NCBI RefSeq assembly: GCF_022836875.1
Contig: NZ_CP090376.1
Coordinates: 62,001-126,000, forward strand
DNA: 64,000 nucleotides
Direction of reading: 5' to 3'
Source of the DNA: Flavobacterium enshiense
Lineage (GTDB): Bacteria; Bacteroidota; Bacteroidia; Flavobacteriales; Flavobacteriaceae
This document shows, piece by piece, positions 52,667 to 61,696 of the stretch (its first letter is position 1; each line of letters begins with the position of its first letter). Below the pieces are notes generated by a model that did no database searches, was not told where the DNA came from, and saw only the letters and a list, made by a program, of their open reading frames with translations. The position numbers and the translations under genes were made by a program.

Positions 52667-53551
52667 TTATTTCTGATTGTATCCGAAACGACGCAATTGA
52701 TACGCATTACTTCTCCAGTCTTTGTTGACTTTCACGAACATTTCGATGTGAATCTGTTTTCCAAAGAATTTCTCCAGGTCCTGACGGGCTTCTATCCCTA
52801 CTCTTTTTATCGCTGATCCTTTGTGCCCGATGATAATTCCTTTCTGTGTATCGCGCTCCACCATAATTACCGATTTAATTCGAATGATATCCTCATCTTC
52901 GATAAATTCTTCGGTTTCGATTTCTACTGCATATGGGATTTCTTTGTCGTAATGCAAAAGAATTTTTTCACGGATGGTTTCGTTTACGAAGAAACGTTCC
53001 GGTTTGTCCGTTAATGCATCTTTCGGATAATAGGCCGGTGATTCTGGAAGTAATTCCAATATGCGGTTAAAAACCTCTTTCACATTAAAATTTTCCAATG
53101 CCGAAATCGGGTAAAGTTCTGCATTAGGTACTTTTTCTTTCCACAGATTCACCTGTTCTTCCAATTGTTCCTGATTAGACTTATCGATTTTATTCAACAA
53201 TAAAAGCACTGGGATTTTGGAATGGATGATTTTATTGAAAAAGGCTTCGTCTTTCAGTTCCTTTTCCCCTACTTCTACCATATACACCAACACATCGGCG
53301 TCTTCAAAAGCCGATTTTACAAAATCCATCATCGAATTCTGTAATTCGTACGCCGGTTTTATAATTCCTGGCGTATCTGAAAACAACACCTGAAAATCCT
53401 CTCCGTTCACGATTCCAAGGATACGGTGACGTGTGGTTTGTGCTTTAGATGTGATGATCGACAGGCGTTCCCCGACGAAAGCATTCATTAAAGTCGACTT
53501 TCCAACATTTGGATTTCCGATGATGTTTACAAAACCTGCTTTGTGTGACAT
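52667..53551 (-). CDS. era: GTPase Era
   Basis: The 294-residue protein has one GTPase domain ([22 protein letters not shown]) and a C-terminal KH domain (GIIIGHKGSAIKRVGIEARQ). It binds 16S rRNA in 30S maturation. Confidence 0.96.
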   Translation of the reverse strand: MSHKAGFVNIIGNPNVGKSTLMNAFVGERLSIITSKAQTTRHRILGIVNGEDFQVLFSDTPGIIKPAYELQNSMMDFVKSAFEDADVLVYMVEVGEKELKDEAFFNKIIHSKIPVLLLLNKIDKSNQEQLEEQVNLWKEKVPNAELYPISALENFNVKEVFNRILELLPESPAYYPKDALTDKPERFFVNETIREKILLHYDKEIPYAVEIETEEFIEDEDIIRIKSVIMVERDTQKGIIIGHKGSAIKRVGIEARQDLEKFFGKQIHIEMFVKVNKDWRSNAYQLRRFGYNQK

Positions 53552-53626
53552 AGTAAAAATTTTAGCCTACAAAGGTAGTCATTACTAGCGATATAGTAGA
53601 AATTTTAAAATTTTTTTATCTTTTTG

Positions 53627-53656
53627 TTGTATCTATCAAATTTCGTTGTATCTTTG
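53627..53656 (+). promoter_or_regulatory. Promoter of the tRNA pair
   Basis: TTG (53627-53629), exactly 19 bases, then TATCTTTG (53649-53656), a full match to the Bacteroidota consensus, 12 bases ahead of the first tRNA. Confidence 0.85.
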
Positions 53657-53668
53657 CACTCGAAATAA

Positions 53669-53741
53669 CGCGGGATAGAGCAGTAGGCAGCTCGTCGGGC
53701 TCATAACCCGAAGGTCACAGGTTCGAGTCCTGTTCCCGCTA
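53669..53741 (+). tRNA. Initiator tRNA-Met (CAT), copy 1
   Basis: A full cloverleaf of 73 bases. The anticodon stem TCGGG-CTCATAA-CCCGA has the three G-C pairs that mark initiator tRNAs. The first acceptor base C faces T at position 72, a mismatch typical of initiators. The 3' CCA is not encoded (the genome reads CTA). Confidence 0.95.
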
Positions 53742-53773
53742 CTAAGAAAATATTGAGAATACAAACCGTACAT

Positions 53774-53846
53774 CGCGGGATAGAGCAGTAGGCAGCTCGT
53801 CGGGCTCATAACCCGAAGGTCACAGGTTCGAGTCCTGTTCCCGCTA
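53774..53846 (+). tRNA. Initiator tRNA-Met (CAT), copy 2
   Basis: Identical to copy 1 over the full tRNA, 32 bases downstream, and in the same transcript. Confidence 0.95.
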
Positions 53847-53852
53847 CTAAGA

Positions 53853-53881
53853 AGAGAATCATTTTGGTTCTCTTTTTTTTT
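53853..53881 (+). terminator. Terminator of the tRNA pair
   Basis: AGAGAA (53853-53858) and TTCTCT (53868-53873) pair ahead of a long T run. Confidence 0.8.
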
Positions 53882-53974
53882 AAATAAACTGAAGTTGCTT
53901 ATTTCTTATATTTTAAGATTTATTCCACTGTTAATCAAAACGTTTCGTTAAAAAAACGCTTTTATTTTTTACTC

Positions 53975-54427
53975 ATGAATACAAAAAAAATTGCCGAATA
54001 CCGAAAATTATTGGATGTTACTAAAACAGCAACATTAAAAGAATTGAAAACAATCTACAGAAAAAGCATGAAGGAAGACCATCCTGATACTATTGCTGAT
54101 CCTGTTGAACGTTTAGCGGCGGAAGAAAGAAGCAAACAAGTTATTGAAGCTTATCACTTTTTAGTAAGTATCGCGCCTGAAACCCTTGAGAAAGACAAGG
54201 ACGAATACATCAAAACCACCAGTACTTCCAATATTTTGGAGTTCTACATGGACAACGGGGTTTTATACATCAGCTTCCTGGATGGCAATCAGTTTGAATA
54301 TTTTGGCGTTCCAAAAAACACCTATATCAAAATGATCAATGCGGAATCACCGAATCGTTTTGCAAAACGACACATCTTTAATGAATTCACTTACCGAAGT
54401 GCCAGCAAGTTGGTAGCTGCGGAATAA
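53975..54427 (+). CDS. J-domain-like and KTSC-domain protein
   Basis: The 150-residue protein starts with a DnaJ-like helix pair (IAEYRKLLDVTKTATLKELKTIYRKSMKEDHPDT, with the HPD motif at about 38-40). It ends with a KTSC domain (TSTSNILEFYMDNGVLYISFLDGNQFEYFGVPKNTYIKMINAESPN). This fusion is common in Bacteroidota. KTSC is a small domain of unknown activity seen near lysyl-tRNA synthetase genes and in other contexts. A DnaK co-chaperone role is possible but not shown. Confidence 0.88.
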   Translation: MNTKKIAEYRKLLDVTKTATLKELKTIYRKSMKEDHPDTIADPVERLAAEERSKQVIEAYHFLVSIAPETLEKDKDEYIKTTSTSNILEFYMDNGVLYISFLDGNQFEYFGVPKNTYIKMINAESPNRFAKRHIFNEFTYRSASKLVAAE

Positions 54428-54448
54428 GCTCACCTATATATAGGACAC

Positions 54449-54480
54449 AAAACCATCAGCGAGAGTTGATGGTTTTCTTT
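54449..54480 (+). terminator. Terminator of the KTSC gene
   Basis: AAAACCATCA (54449-54458) and TGATGGTTTT (54467-54476) are perfect copies with a T run. Confidence 0.85.
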
Positions 54481-54629
54481 TTTTACAGCAACATCAAAGC
54501 ACATTTTACAATAATAAGTCAGGTCATATTTTCAAATAAATTTCAGAAACCTATCTCTTAATATTGTATTAATAAGGGATTCAGAAAGAAATCATACTTT
54601 AAATTAGCCGTCATTTTTTTTTCACATTC

Positions 54630-54673
54630 ATGATATTTATCATAATAAAAGACATTTTTGTCCTCTAAGTTTA
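54630..54673 (+). promoter_or_regulatory. FNR/DNR-like box and -7 element of nirK
   Basis: ATGATATTTATCAT (54630-54643) is a palindrome of the form ATGAT-N4-ATCAT, close to the Crp/Fnr family site TTGAT-N4-ATCAA. The -7 element TAAGTTTA starts at 54666, exactly 36 bases from the box start. The box centre would then be near -41 of transcription, the position for activation. Confidence 0.75.
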
Positions 54674-54710
54674 CATCAAGATTTAAGTCTTAATCAAAAC
54701 ACAAATTATT

Positions 54711-56186
54711 ATGATAACAAATTTAACAAAACGCACAAAAACAGGAGTCGCCGTAATTTGCTGCACCCTGATTTCAGTGGGCTTAACTGCATTTGGAATC
54801 AATTTCACAAAAAATGATGCAGACCACTACAAAAAAGTTCCTGTTGAAGGAGAAATGGTTGCCGAACTAACGGCACCTCCTTTCGTTCCCAAACCGGTTG
54901 GAAACCGACCTGCCAAAAAACTGATTGTCAACATGGAGATCAAGGAAATGGAAGGAGAAATGGCCGATGGTGTAAAATACACCTACTGGACATTTGGAGG
55001 TTCTGTTCCGGGAAGCTTCATCAGAACAAGAGTTGGTGACGAAGTTGAGTTTCACTTGAGAAACCATCCCGACAACAAATTACCGCACAACATCGATTTA
55101 CATGCTGTTACAGGCCCGGGCGGAGGTGCTACATCATCGCTGGTTGCTCCCGGTCACGAAAAAGTTTTCAACTTTAAGGTAATTAACCAGGGGCTTTACG
55201 TTTACCATTGTGCCACAGCTCCTGTAGGTATGCACATCGCAAATGGTATGTATGGTTTAATCCTGGTAGAGCCAGAAGGAGGTTTGCCACCGGTTGACAA
55301 GGAATACTATGTAATGCAGGGTGACTTCTACACCAAAGGTGCTAACGGAGAATCAGGTTTACAACCTTTCGACATGAACAAGGCAGTCAAAGAACAACCT
55401 GATTATGTGGTATTCAATGGAAGTACAAAATCATTGGTAGGCGACAAAGCCATTACAGCCAAAGTTGGTGAAACAGTACGTTTATTTGTCGGCAATGGAG
55501 GTCCAAACCTAGTATCATCATTCCACGTGATTGGAGAAATCTTTGACAAAGTCCATGTCGAAGGAGGAGAAATGATCAACAAAAACGTTCAGACGACACT
55601 GATTCCGGCCGGCGGTTCCGCAATCGTTGATTTCAAAGTTGACGTTCCGGGAACTCTTATCTTAGTTGACCACTCTATCTTCAGAACGTTCAACAAAGGA
55701 TCCTTAGGTATGTTGAAAGTTGAAGGACCTGGTGACAAAACGATTTACTCTGGAACTACTCAGGAGGGCATCTACTTACCGGAAGGTGGTACTATCCAAA
55801 ATATGCCAAAAGTAAAAGTACCGGAAAAACCAAAAGTTAGCCTTACTGTTCCGCAACAAATTGCTGCAGGAAAAGAAATTTACGGAAAAACATGTTTTGC
55901 ATGTCACCAATCAGAAGGACAAGGAATCCCAACCGTATTCCCTCCATTGGCTAAATCTGATTTCCTAAATGCGAACCATACGCGAGCTATTAACACCGTA
56001 TTGAACGGATTGAGCGGTGAAGTTATGGTAAACGGTAACAAGTTTAACAACATCATGACCAGCCAAAACCTTACTGATGAAGAAATCGCCAATGTATTGA
56101 CTTATGTCTACAACAGTTGGGGCAACAATAAAACAGTTGTAAAACCAGAGATGGTTAAAGCACAAAGAGAACAAAATGTACATTAA
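54711..56186 (+). CDS. nirK: Copper nitrite reductase fused to C-terminal cytochrome c
   Basis: It reduces nitrite to nitric oxide in the periplasm. The signal or anchor is at the N-terminus. Two cupredoxin domains hold type 1 copper (His126, Cys167, His175, Met180) and type 2 copper (His131, His166, His321). Asp129 and His272 are the likely catalytic acid residues. A class I c-type haem domain (about 380-480) has CFACH at 395-399 and Met at about 449. The fused domain probably delivers electrons. It is the first gene of a five-gene set. Confidence 0.95.
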   Translation: MITNLTKRTKTGVAVICCTLISVGLTAFGINFTKNDADHYKKVPVEGEMVAELTAPPFVPKPVGNRPAKKLIVNMEIKEMEGEMADGVKYTYWTFGGSVPGSFIRTRVGDEVEFHLRNHPDNKLPHNIDLHAVTGPGGGATSSLVAPGHEKVFNFKVINQGLYVYHCATAPVGMHIANGMYGLILVEPEGGLPPVDKEYYVMQGDFYTKGANGESGLQPFDMNKAVKEQPDYVVFNGSTKSLVGDKAITAKVGETVRLFVGNGGPNLVSSFHVIGEIFDKVHVEGGEMINKNVQTTLIPAGGSAIVDFKVDVPGTLILVDHSIFRTFNKGSLGMLKVEGPGDKTIYSGTTQEGIYLPEGGTIQNMPKVKVPEKPKVSLTVPQQIAAGKEIYGKTCFACHQSEGQGIPTVFPPLAKSDFLNANHTRAINTVLNGLSGEVMVNGNKFNNIMTSQNLTDEEIANVLTYVYNSWGNNKTVVKPEMVKAQREQNVH

Positions 56187-56222
56187 TTAATAAATACTCA
56201 ATAATCTCTAAATTCCTTAATT

Positions 56223-56609
56223 ATGAACAAATATTTATTAGGCGCCGTATTAGGAACTATCTTCAGTTTCTCGGCATCAGCACAAGACATCAACAAAGGA
56301 AAAGCAGTCTATAATTCAAACTGTGTAGCTTGTCACCAGGCGGCAGGACAAGGTATTCCCAACGCTTTTCCTCCATTAGCAAAATCAGATTGGCTAAACA
56401 AAGATCATAATCGTTCAATTAAACAAATAATTAAAGGCTCATCCGGACCGATGACTGTTAATGGAAAAACATACAACGGAGCAATGCCTCCTCAAAGCAC
56501 ACTAAGTGATCAACAAGTTGCAGACGTGTTGACTTACGTTTACAGCAACTGGGGTAACAACAAAAAGAAAGTTACTCCTGCAATGGTTAAAGCTCAAAGA
56601 AAATCGTAA
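56223..56609 (+). CDS. Soluble cytochrome c similar to the NirK tail
   Basis: The 128-residue protein has a signal peptide (SFSASAQ). The haem site CVACH is at 34-38, with the distal Met about 88. It is strikingly like the NirK C-terminal domain ([32 protein letters not shown]). It probably arose by duplication and carries electrons to NirK or a partner. It lies 36 bases after nirK. Confidence 0.9.
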   Translation: MNKYLLGAVLGTIFSFSASAQDINKGKAVYNSNCVACHQAAGQGIPNAFPPLAKSDWLNKDHNRSIKQIIKGSSGPMTVNGKTYNGAMPPQSTLSDQQVADVLTYVYSNWGNNKKKVTPAMVKAQRKS

Positions 56610-56629
56610 TCAATTAAAACTTTAAAAAG

Positions 56630-57412
56630 ATGCACGCAATGTTAAAACGATCACTATACATGTCGCTTTTTTCAATATTTATTGCGGCATCCCTTTGGGC
56701 ACAAAACTCAAAAATGGTTCTGGTAAAAAAGGGGGCTTTTGTCCCCCTTTACGGAACTGTTGACAAAAAACCGGTAACCGTAAACGAGTTTCAGTTAGAC
56801 ATTTATCCGGTAACCAATGCCCAGTTTCTGGATTTTATCAAAAAAAATCCGGAATTCAGTAAATCTAAAATCAAAGGAATCTTTGCCGACAAAAGCTATT
56901 TATCGCATTGGGAAAGCGACTTCAGTTACGGAACAAACAACCTGAGCAATGCTCCCGTAACTAATGTCTCCTGGTTTGCCGCCAAGAAATACTGCGAATG
57001 TCAAGGCAAACGCCTTCCAACATTAGACGAATGGGAATATACGGCCATGGCAGATGAAAAACGCACTGATGCGAGAACCAAAGAATCATATACAAAATAT
57101 ATACTCTCCTGGTATGAGAAATCAAAAACCTATGCAAACCCGGTCGGTAAAACGTTCAAAAACTATTGGGGTGTTTATGATATGCACGGACTGGTTTGGG
57201 AATGGACATCAGATTTCAACAGCATTTTTTTATCCGGAGAATCGAGAAAGGACAAAGACACAGACAAAAATCTCTTTTGCGGAAGCGGATCGGTAAACGC
57301 CACCGACCTCATGAATTACGCAGCTTTTATGCGCTATGCTTTCAGAGGAAGTCTCAAAGCCAAATACACTACAAGAAATCTGGGATTCCGCTGTGCCAAA
57401 GATTTTAAATAA
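56630..57412 (+). CDS. nirV: NirV: formylglycine-enzyme-fold accessory protein
   Basis: The protein has 260 residues with a signal segment (an inner ATG at 56639 is an alternative start). It has the formylglycine-generating-enzyme fold: VKKGAFVPLYG, PVTNAQFLDFIKKNPEF, APVTNVSWFAAKKYCECQGKRLPTLDEWEYTAMAD, WEWTSDFNS and the final RNLGFRCAKD. NirV is linked to NirK maturation in denitrifiers. The cysteine pair of true formylglycine enzymes is not obvious, so activity is doubtful. Confidence 0.88.
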   Translation: MHAMLKRSLYMSLFSIFIAASLWAQNSKMVLVKKGAFVPLYGTVDKKPVTVNEFQLDIYPVTNAQFLDFIKKNPEFSKSKIKGIFADKSYLSHWESDFSYGTNNLSNAPVTNVSWFAAKKYCECQGKRLPTLDEWEYTAMADEKRTDARTKESYTKYILSWYEKSKTYANPVGKTFKNYWGVYDMHGLVWEWTSDFNSIFLSGESRKDKDTDKNLFCGSGSVNATDLMNYAAFMRYAFRGSLKAKYTTRNLGFRCAKDFK

Positions 57413-57428
57413 CTAAAAAAACAGCTAT

Positions 57429-58022
57429 ATGAAAAATATAATTTTAGGCTTAGGATTGTTACTGATGATTTTTCAGAGTTGCGATTCGAACAAAAAAGCC
57501 AGTGATGCACCTAAATCCAAAAGTATCTCCGATCTGTCTATCTACCACCTTCCATCTAAATGGACCAATCAGGATGGAAAAGACATTCAGATGAAAAACA
57601 TGAAGGGCAAAGTACTTGTGATGGTTATGATTTATACCTCATGCAAATCAGCTTGTCCGCGACTCGTTGCCGATATGAGAAACATCGAAAGCCGTCTTCC
57701 CAAAGACACCAAAAATGTAGAATTCGTACTAATAAGCATCGATCCGAAAGTTGACACCCCCGAACGTCTAAAAGCATTTGCCAAAGAAAACCAAATGGAG
57801 GGCGATCAATGGACTTTCCTTCGCTCATCCGAGGACAATACCAGAGAATTTGCTGCTGTTTTGGCTGTAAATTATAAAAAAATCTCCCCTATGGATTTCT
57901 CTCACTCAAATATCATAAGCGTTTTCAATAATGTCGGCGAATTAACCTATCAGCAGGAAGGACTTAATGTAAATGCTGACGAGACCGTTCAAAAAATTAT
58001 TGAAGAAGCGCAAAAATCGTAA
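57429..58022 (+). CDS. SCO-family copper protein
   Basis: The 197-residue lipoprotein-like protein (lipobox FQSC) has the thioredoxin fold. The copper motif CKSACP (CxxxC) is followed by a distal His in DFSHSN. SCO proteins deliver copper to oxidases. Here the likely target is the copper centres of NirK, because the gene stands in the same set. This is inferred from context only. Confidence 0.9.
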   Translation: MKNIILGLGLLLMIFQSCDSNKKASDAPKSKSISDLSIYHLPSKWTNQDGKDIQMKNMKGKVLVMVMIYTSCKSACPRLVADMRNIESRLPKDTKNVEFVLISIDPKVDTPERLKAFAKENQMEGDQWTFLRSSEDNTREFAAVLAVNYKKISPMDFSHSNIISVFNNVGELTYQQEGLNVNADETVQKIIEEAQKS

Positions 58023-58031
58023 ATAATTTAT

Positions 58032-59312
58032 ATGAAAGCCTTTAAAAAAATCAGCTTATCGTTCTTTGCGATGGTAGGCATAGGTACTTATGCTCAAGAA
58101 TTTAATGCCGATCTTCAGTTAAGACCCCGTTATGAATATAGAAACGGTTATAAAGCCCCCTTGAAATATGGAGAATTGCCAACCTCCTTTGTTTCTCAGC
58201 GTACCCGTTTAAAATTTGATTTTAAACTGGATCAGTTCTCAACAAAAATATCTTTACAAAACATACGCACCTGGGGAGATGTCCCTACAACTGCCACAGC
58301 AGACAAAAATGGAGTTGCATTGTTTGAAGCTTGGGGCCAATATGATTTCACTGATAAATGGAGCGCACGTTTCGGGCGTCAGGTAATCGCTTATGACAAC
58401 GAGCGTATCATGGGTGAAATTGACTGGCTACAACAAGGACAAAGCCACGATGCCTTATTGGTGAGCTACCACCCTGCCAATCACAGACTGGATTTAGGGG
58501 CAGCCTATAATGCAAATGCAGAAAACCTAACCCGCCCCGTTGCGCCTTATACAACAAATTATAAAACATTTCAATACGGATGGTATCATACTAACATCTC
58601 CAAAGTGGGTCTAAGCTTGTTGTTACTAAACACGGGCTACGAATACCAAAAAACCGCCACTACTCTAAAAACAGATTACAAACAAACTTTTGGTACATAC
58701 TTAACTTTCAAGAACAAAGCATGGGATGCCAACCTTGGAATTTACGGACAATCCGGTAAAGACACCAATAACAAAGTAAACGGATTTTACGCCGGAGCTT
58801 TAGTGGGATATGCTTTCGACAGTAACTTTAAATTAGGAGCCGGTTATGAATATTTCTCGGGTAAAGATCAAAACGACACCAGCACCGACATAAAATCGTT
58901 CTACCCACTGTTTGGTACCAACCACGCCTTTAATGGTTACATGGACTACTTCTACGTTGGTGGAAACCACAAAAACAGTGTAGGTTTACAAGATGCTTAT
59001 TTAAAACTTACTTATGCAAAAAACAAATGGCAATTTAACTTAATGCCACACGCATTCGCAGCTTCGGCATCGGTTATAGACACTAACGGTGAAAAAATGG
59101 ACAGCTATTTAGGAACCGAGATCGACTTTACAGCAGGTTACCAGCTGCACAAATTCATTGCTGCCACAGGAGGATTCTCCCAAATGTTTGGAACTTCAAC
59201 TATGAATATACTAAAAGGAGGCAATAATGTAGCGAACAATAACTGGGCTTGGTTTATGATAAACATCAACCCACGTATTTTCTCTGCAAAACAGCCACAA
59301 CCCAACCAGTAA
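58032..59312 (+). CDS. Alginate-export (AlgE)-type outer-membrane porin
   Basis: The 426-residue protein has a signal peptide (GIGTYAQ) and a barrel of the alginate-export family (RYEYRNGYKAP, RTRLKFDFKLD, ARFGRQVIAYDNERIMGEIDWLQQGQSHDAL, GTNHAFNGYMDYFYVGG). In nitrite clusters of Bacteroidota such barrels may carry nitrite, nitrate or copper. It is the last gene of the nirK set. Confidence 0.88.
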   Translation: MKAFKKISLSFFAMVGIGTYAQEFNADLQLRPRYEYRNGYKAPLKYGELPTSFVSQRTRLKFDFKLDQFSTKISLQNIRTWGDVPTTATADKNGVALFEAWGQYDFTDKWSARFGRQVIAYDNERIMGEIDWLQQGQSHDALLVSYHPANHRLDLGAAYNANAENLTRPVAPYTTNYKTFQYGWYHTNISKVGLSLLLLNTGYEYQKTATTLKTDYKQTFGTYLTFKNKAWDANLGIYGQSGKDTNNKVNGFYAGALVGYAFDSNFKLGAGYEYFSGKDQNDTSTDIKSFYPLFGTNHAFNGYMDYFYVGGNHKNSVGLQDAYLKLTYAKNKWQFNLMPHAFAASASVIDTNGEKMDSYLGTEIDFTAGYQLHKFIAATGGFSQMFGTSTMNILKGGNNVANNNWAWFMININPRIFSAKQPQPNQ

Positions 59313-59336
59313 TTTGCCATAATTGCTGTTATTGAT

Positions 59337-59390
59337 AAGACCGCCAATTGAATTTGTACTGCTGACACTGATTCTCTTGGTGGTCTTTTA
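59337..59390 (+). terminator. Terminator of the nirK set
   Basis: AAGACCGCCAA (59337-59347) and TTGGTGGTCTT (59377-59387) pair with one mismatch around a 29-base loop, then TTTA. Confidence 0.65.
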
Positions 59391-59442
59391 TATCTCCTGA
59401 ATTGTCTCTATAATGAGTACATAAATGACATCAGAATTCATT

Positions 59443-59660
59443 CTACAGCTTTAAAGTATGCGATAAAGACGCGCACAACTTCGAACCATCTGTTTTAAAA
59501 AGCATTTTCTCAGCCAAATCCTCAACCTCTTCAGTTAACCATCATTCTTTGACACACAGTTGCTGAATCACATTTTCTAAAAAATACTTTCACTGAAAGA
59601 CACTTTGCCACCTGCAAAACTTTTTCCAATAACGTCTTTTTCTAAAACTTCAATCGACAT
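59443..59660 (-). pseudogene. Decayed ORF between nirK and nor sets
   Basis: On the minus strand an ATG at 59660 opens MSIEVLEKDVIGKSFAGGKVSFSESIF and stops. One frameshift later the sequence continues as ENVIQQLCVKE, a stop, then WLTEEVEDLAEKMLFKTDG to a TAG at 59443. The composition looks protein-like but is broken in two places. I do not recognise the family. Confidence 0.4.
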
Positions 59661-59713
59661 TCAGGCACCCTATTCATTAAGAAAAATGTAATCAAAAAAA
59701 CAATTATTTCGAA

Positions 59714-59757
59714 ATGACATTTATCATGTTCTAAACATTTTTTAACTGTTAATTTCG
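59714..59757 (+). promoter_or_regulatory. FNR/DNR-like box and -7 element of norC
   Basis: ATGACATTTATCAT (59714-59727) has the same form as the nirK box, with one change. The -7 element TAATTTCG starts at 59750, again exactly 36 bases from the box start. Confidence 0.72.
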
Positions 59758-59828
59758 CTTTAAAGAATAAAGGACAAAAACATCCTTTATTAAAAGAAAT
59801 AAAATATTAAACAAAAACTACACAAATT

Positions 59829-60263
59829 ATGCTTTCAAAATCACAAGCGCGGGCATTCTTTTTAGGCGGTACGGTCGTCACCTTCTCCATCTTCATCGGT
59901 CTGACCATATACTCGTTTATGCCCAGCAAGGACCAATCCAATTACACCAAACTTGACAAACAGGTTGTACGAGGAAAAGAAATCTGGGAAACCAACAACT
60001 GCATGGGTTGTCATACTATCATGGGAGAAGGTGGATATTATGCTCCGGAACTGACAAAAGTAATCGACCGAAGAGGTGAAGGCTACGTAAAAGCAGTGTT
60101 AACGTCACCGATACCATGGGCACCAAACGGAAGAAAGATGGTTGCCTACAACATGAACGAAAAAGATGCCCAAGCAATGATCGCTTATCTCAAATGGGTG
60201 GGCAATATAGACTTAAACGGCTTTGACCGCGTTGTTTCGCCTTTAGCTAAGGCTAATCAGTAA
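59829..60263 (+). CDS. norC: Nitric oxide reductase subunit C (cytochrome c)
   Basis: The 144-residue protein has one N-terminal membrane helix (about 10-30) and a haem c site CMGCH at 58-62 with Met ligand at about 104. It passes electrons to NorB. The block MGEGGYYAPELTKVI is typical. norB follows 27 bases later. Confidence 0.95.
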   Translation: MLSKSQARAFFLGGTVVTFSIFIGLTIYSFMPSKDQSNYTKLDKQVVRGKEIWETNNCMGCHTIMGEGGYYAPELTKVIDRRGEGYVKAVLTSPIPWAPNGRKMVAYNMNEKDAQAMIAYLKWVGNIDLNGFDRVVSPLAKANQ

Positions 60264-60290
60264 AAAATATCAATTCTAAATTTTTTTAAA

Positions 60291-61676
60291 ATGAAATATA
60301 AATCACAAAAAATCGCCTACTGGTTCTTTGCATTGAGCATGCTCTTATTCTCCTTGCAGCTTGTCTATGGTTTTATCATGGGCTTTGACCGAATCGGTAT
60401 ACAAGGTTTACACGACATCATCCCATTTAACGTAGCAAGAGCGGTGCATACCAACTTACTCGTTGTATGGTTACTGACAGGTTTTATGGGAGCTGCATAT
60501 TACATAATCCCCGAAGAAGCACAAAGAGAATTAATCAGTCCGAAGCTGGCCATAGTTCAGCTGGTTTCACTGGCTGTGGTAGGTGTTATCGCTATTGTGG
60601 GATTCCACTTTAATCATTGGGAAGGACGTAAATTCCTGGAAATCCCAAGAGAACTGGACTTTTTGGTCGTCGTAAACGTATTGCTCTTCCTCGGTCTTAT
60701 TTTAGGAACACTCTTTACAGGAAAACGAAAAACCACCACGGCACTGATATTGTCAATGGGATTGCTTTTTGCCGCATTACTGTATTTACCGGGTATGATT
60801 TGGTTTGACAGCCAGGTAATGGATTCATTTTTCCGCTGGTGGGTTGTTCACCTATGGGTTGAAGGTGTTTGGGAATTGATTATGGGAGGTATTCTTTCTT
60901 TCCTTCTGATCAAATTGACTGGCGTAGACCGTGAAGTAATTGAGAAGTGGCTGTATGTAATTGTCGGACTGACATTCCTTTCAGGTATTTTAGGTACAGG
61001 ACACCACTACTATTATATCGGTGTCAATAAAATCTGGCTGATCGTCGGAGGAATATTTTCAGCTTTAGAACCTTTAGCTTTCTTAGCAATGGCACTGTTT
61101 GCAATCAATATGTACAGAAAAGGCGAAAAAAGCCATCCAAACAAAGTTGCGTTATTCTGGACAATAGGTTCTTCAATTGTATCGTTCATCGGAGCAGGTA
61201 TACTTGGTTTTGCCCATACTTTGCCTCAAGCCAACTTATATACTCATGGAACACTGGTTACCGCCAGCCACGGACACTATGCTTTCTGGGGAGCTTATGC
61301 CATGATTGTGTTAGCTATGATAAGTTATGCTATGCCAAACTTGACCGGGCGCAAACGTTATCTGATGAAAACAGGCTCGGCAGCATTCTGGCTCTCTAAC
61401 ATCGGAATCCTGGGAATGACCGTTGCATTCGGTGTGGCCGGGGTTGCTCAGGTATACATGGAAAGAAAAATGAAAATGGAATTCATGACCGTACAAAACG
61501 AAATCAGTATTCACTTTGTGGTATTGTTACTTTGTGCAACGATGTTTACGACAGGTATCATTATGTTTATCTACGATTTCATTAAATACGGAAGACCGAC
61601 TGACGAAGCTTTGGTTGACCAAAAAACGAAAACTCCTGCATTTTCTAGCAAAGAAGAAGTCTTCGAATTAAATTAA
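60291..61676 (+). CDS. norB: Nitric oxide reductase subunit B
   Basis: The 461-residue, multi-spanning haem-copper oxidase-family protein reduces nitric oxide to nitrous oxide at a haem b3-FeB site. Histidine ligands are in VARAVHTNLLVVW, WVVHLWVEGVWEL, GTGHHYYYIG and the late ASHGHYAFWGAYAM. It is the short cytochrome-dependent type (paired with NorC), not the long quinol-dependent form. Confidence 0.96.
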   Translation: MKYKSQKIAYWFFALSMLLFSLQLVYGFIMGFDRIGIQGLHDIIPFNVARAVHTNLLVVWLLTGFMGAAYYIIPEEAQRELISPKLAIVQLVSLAVVGVIAIVGFHFNHWEGRKFLEIPRELDFLVVVNVLLFLGLILGTLFTGKRKTTTALILSMGLLFAALLYLPGMIWFDSQVMDSFFRWWVVHLWVEGVWELIMGGILSFLLIKLTGVDREVIEKWLYVIVGLTFLSGILGTGHHYYYIGVNKIWLIVGGIFSALEPLAFLAMALFAINMYRKGEKSHPNKVALFWTIGSSIVSFIGAGILGFAHTLPQANLYTHGTLVTASHGHYAFWGAYAMIVLAMISYAMPNLTGRKRYLMKTGSAAFWLSNIGILGMTVAFGVAGVAQVYMERKMKMEFMTVQNEISIHFVVLLLCATMFTTGIIMFIYDFIKYGRPTDEALVDQKTKTPAFSSKEEVFELN

Positions 61677-61696
61677 TAGTTAACAAAATATTTTTT

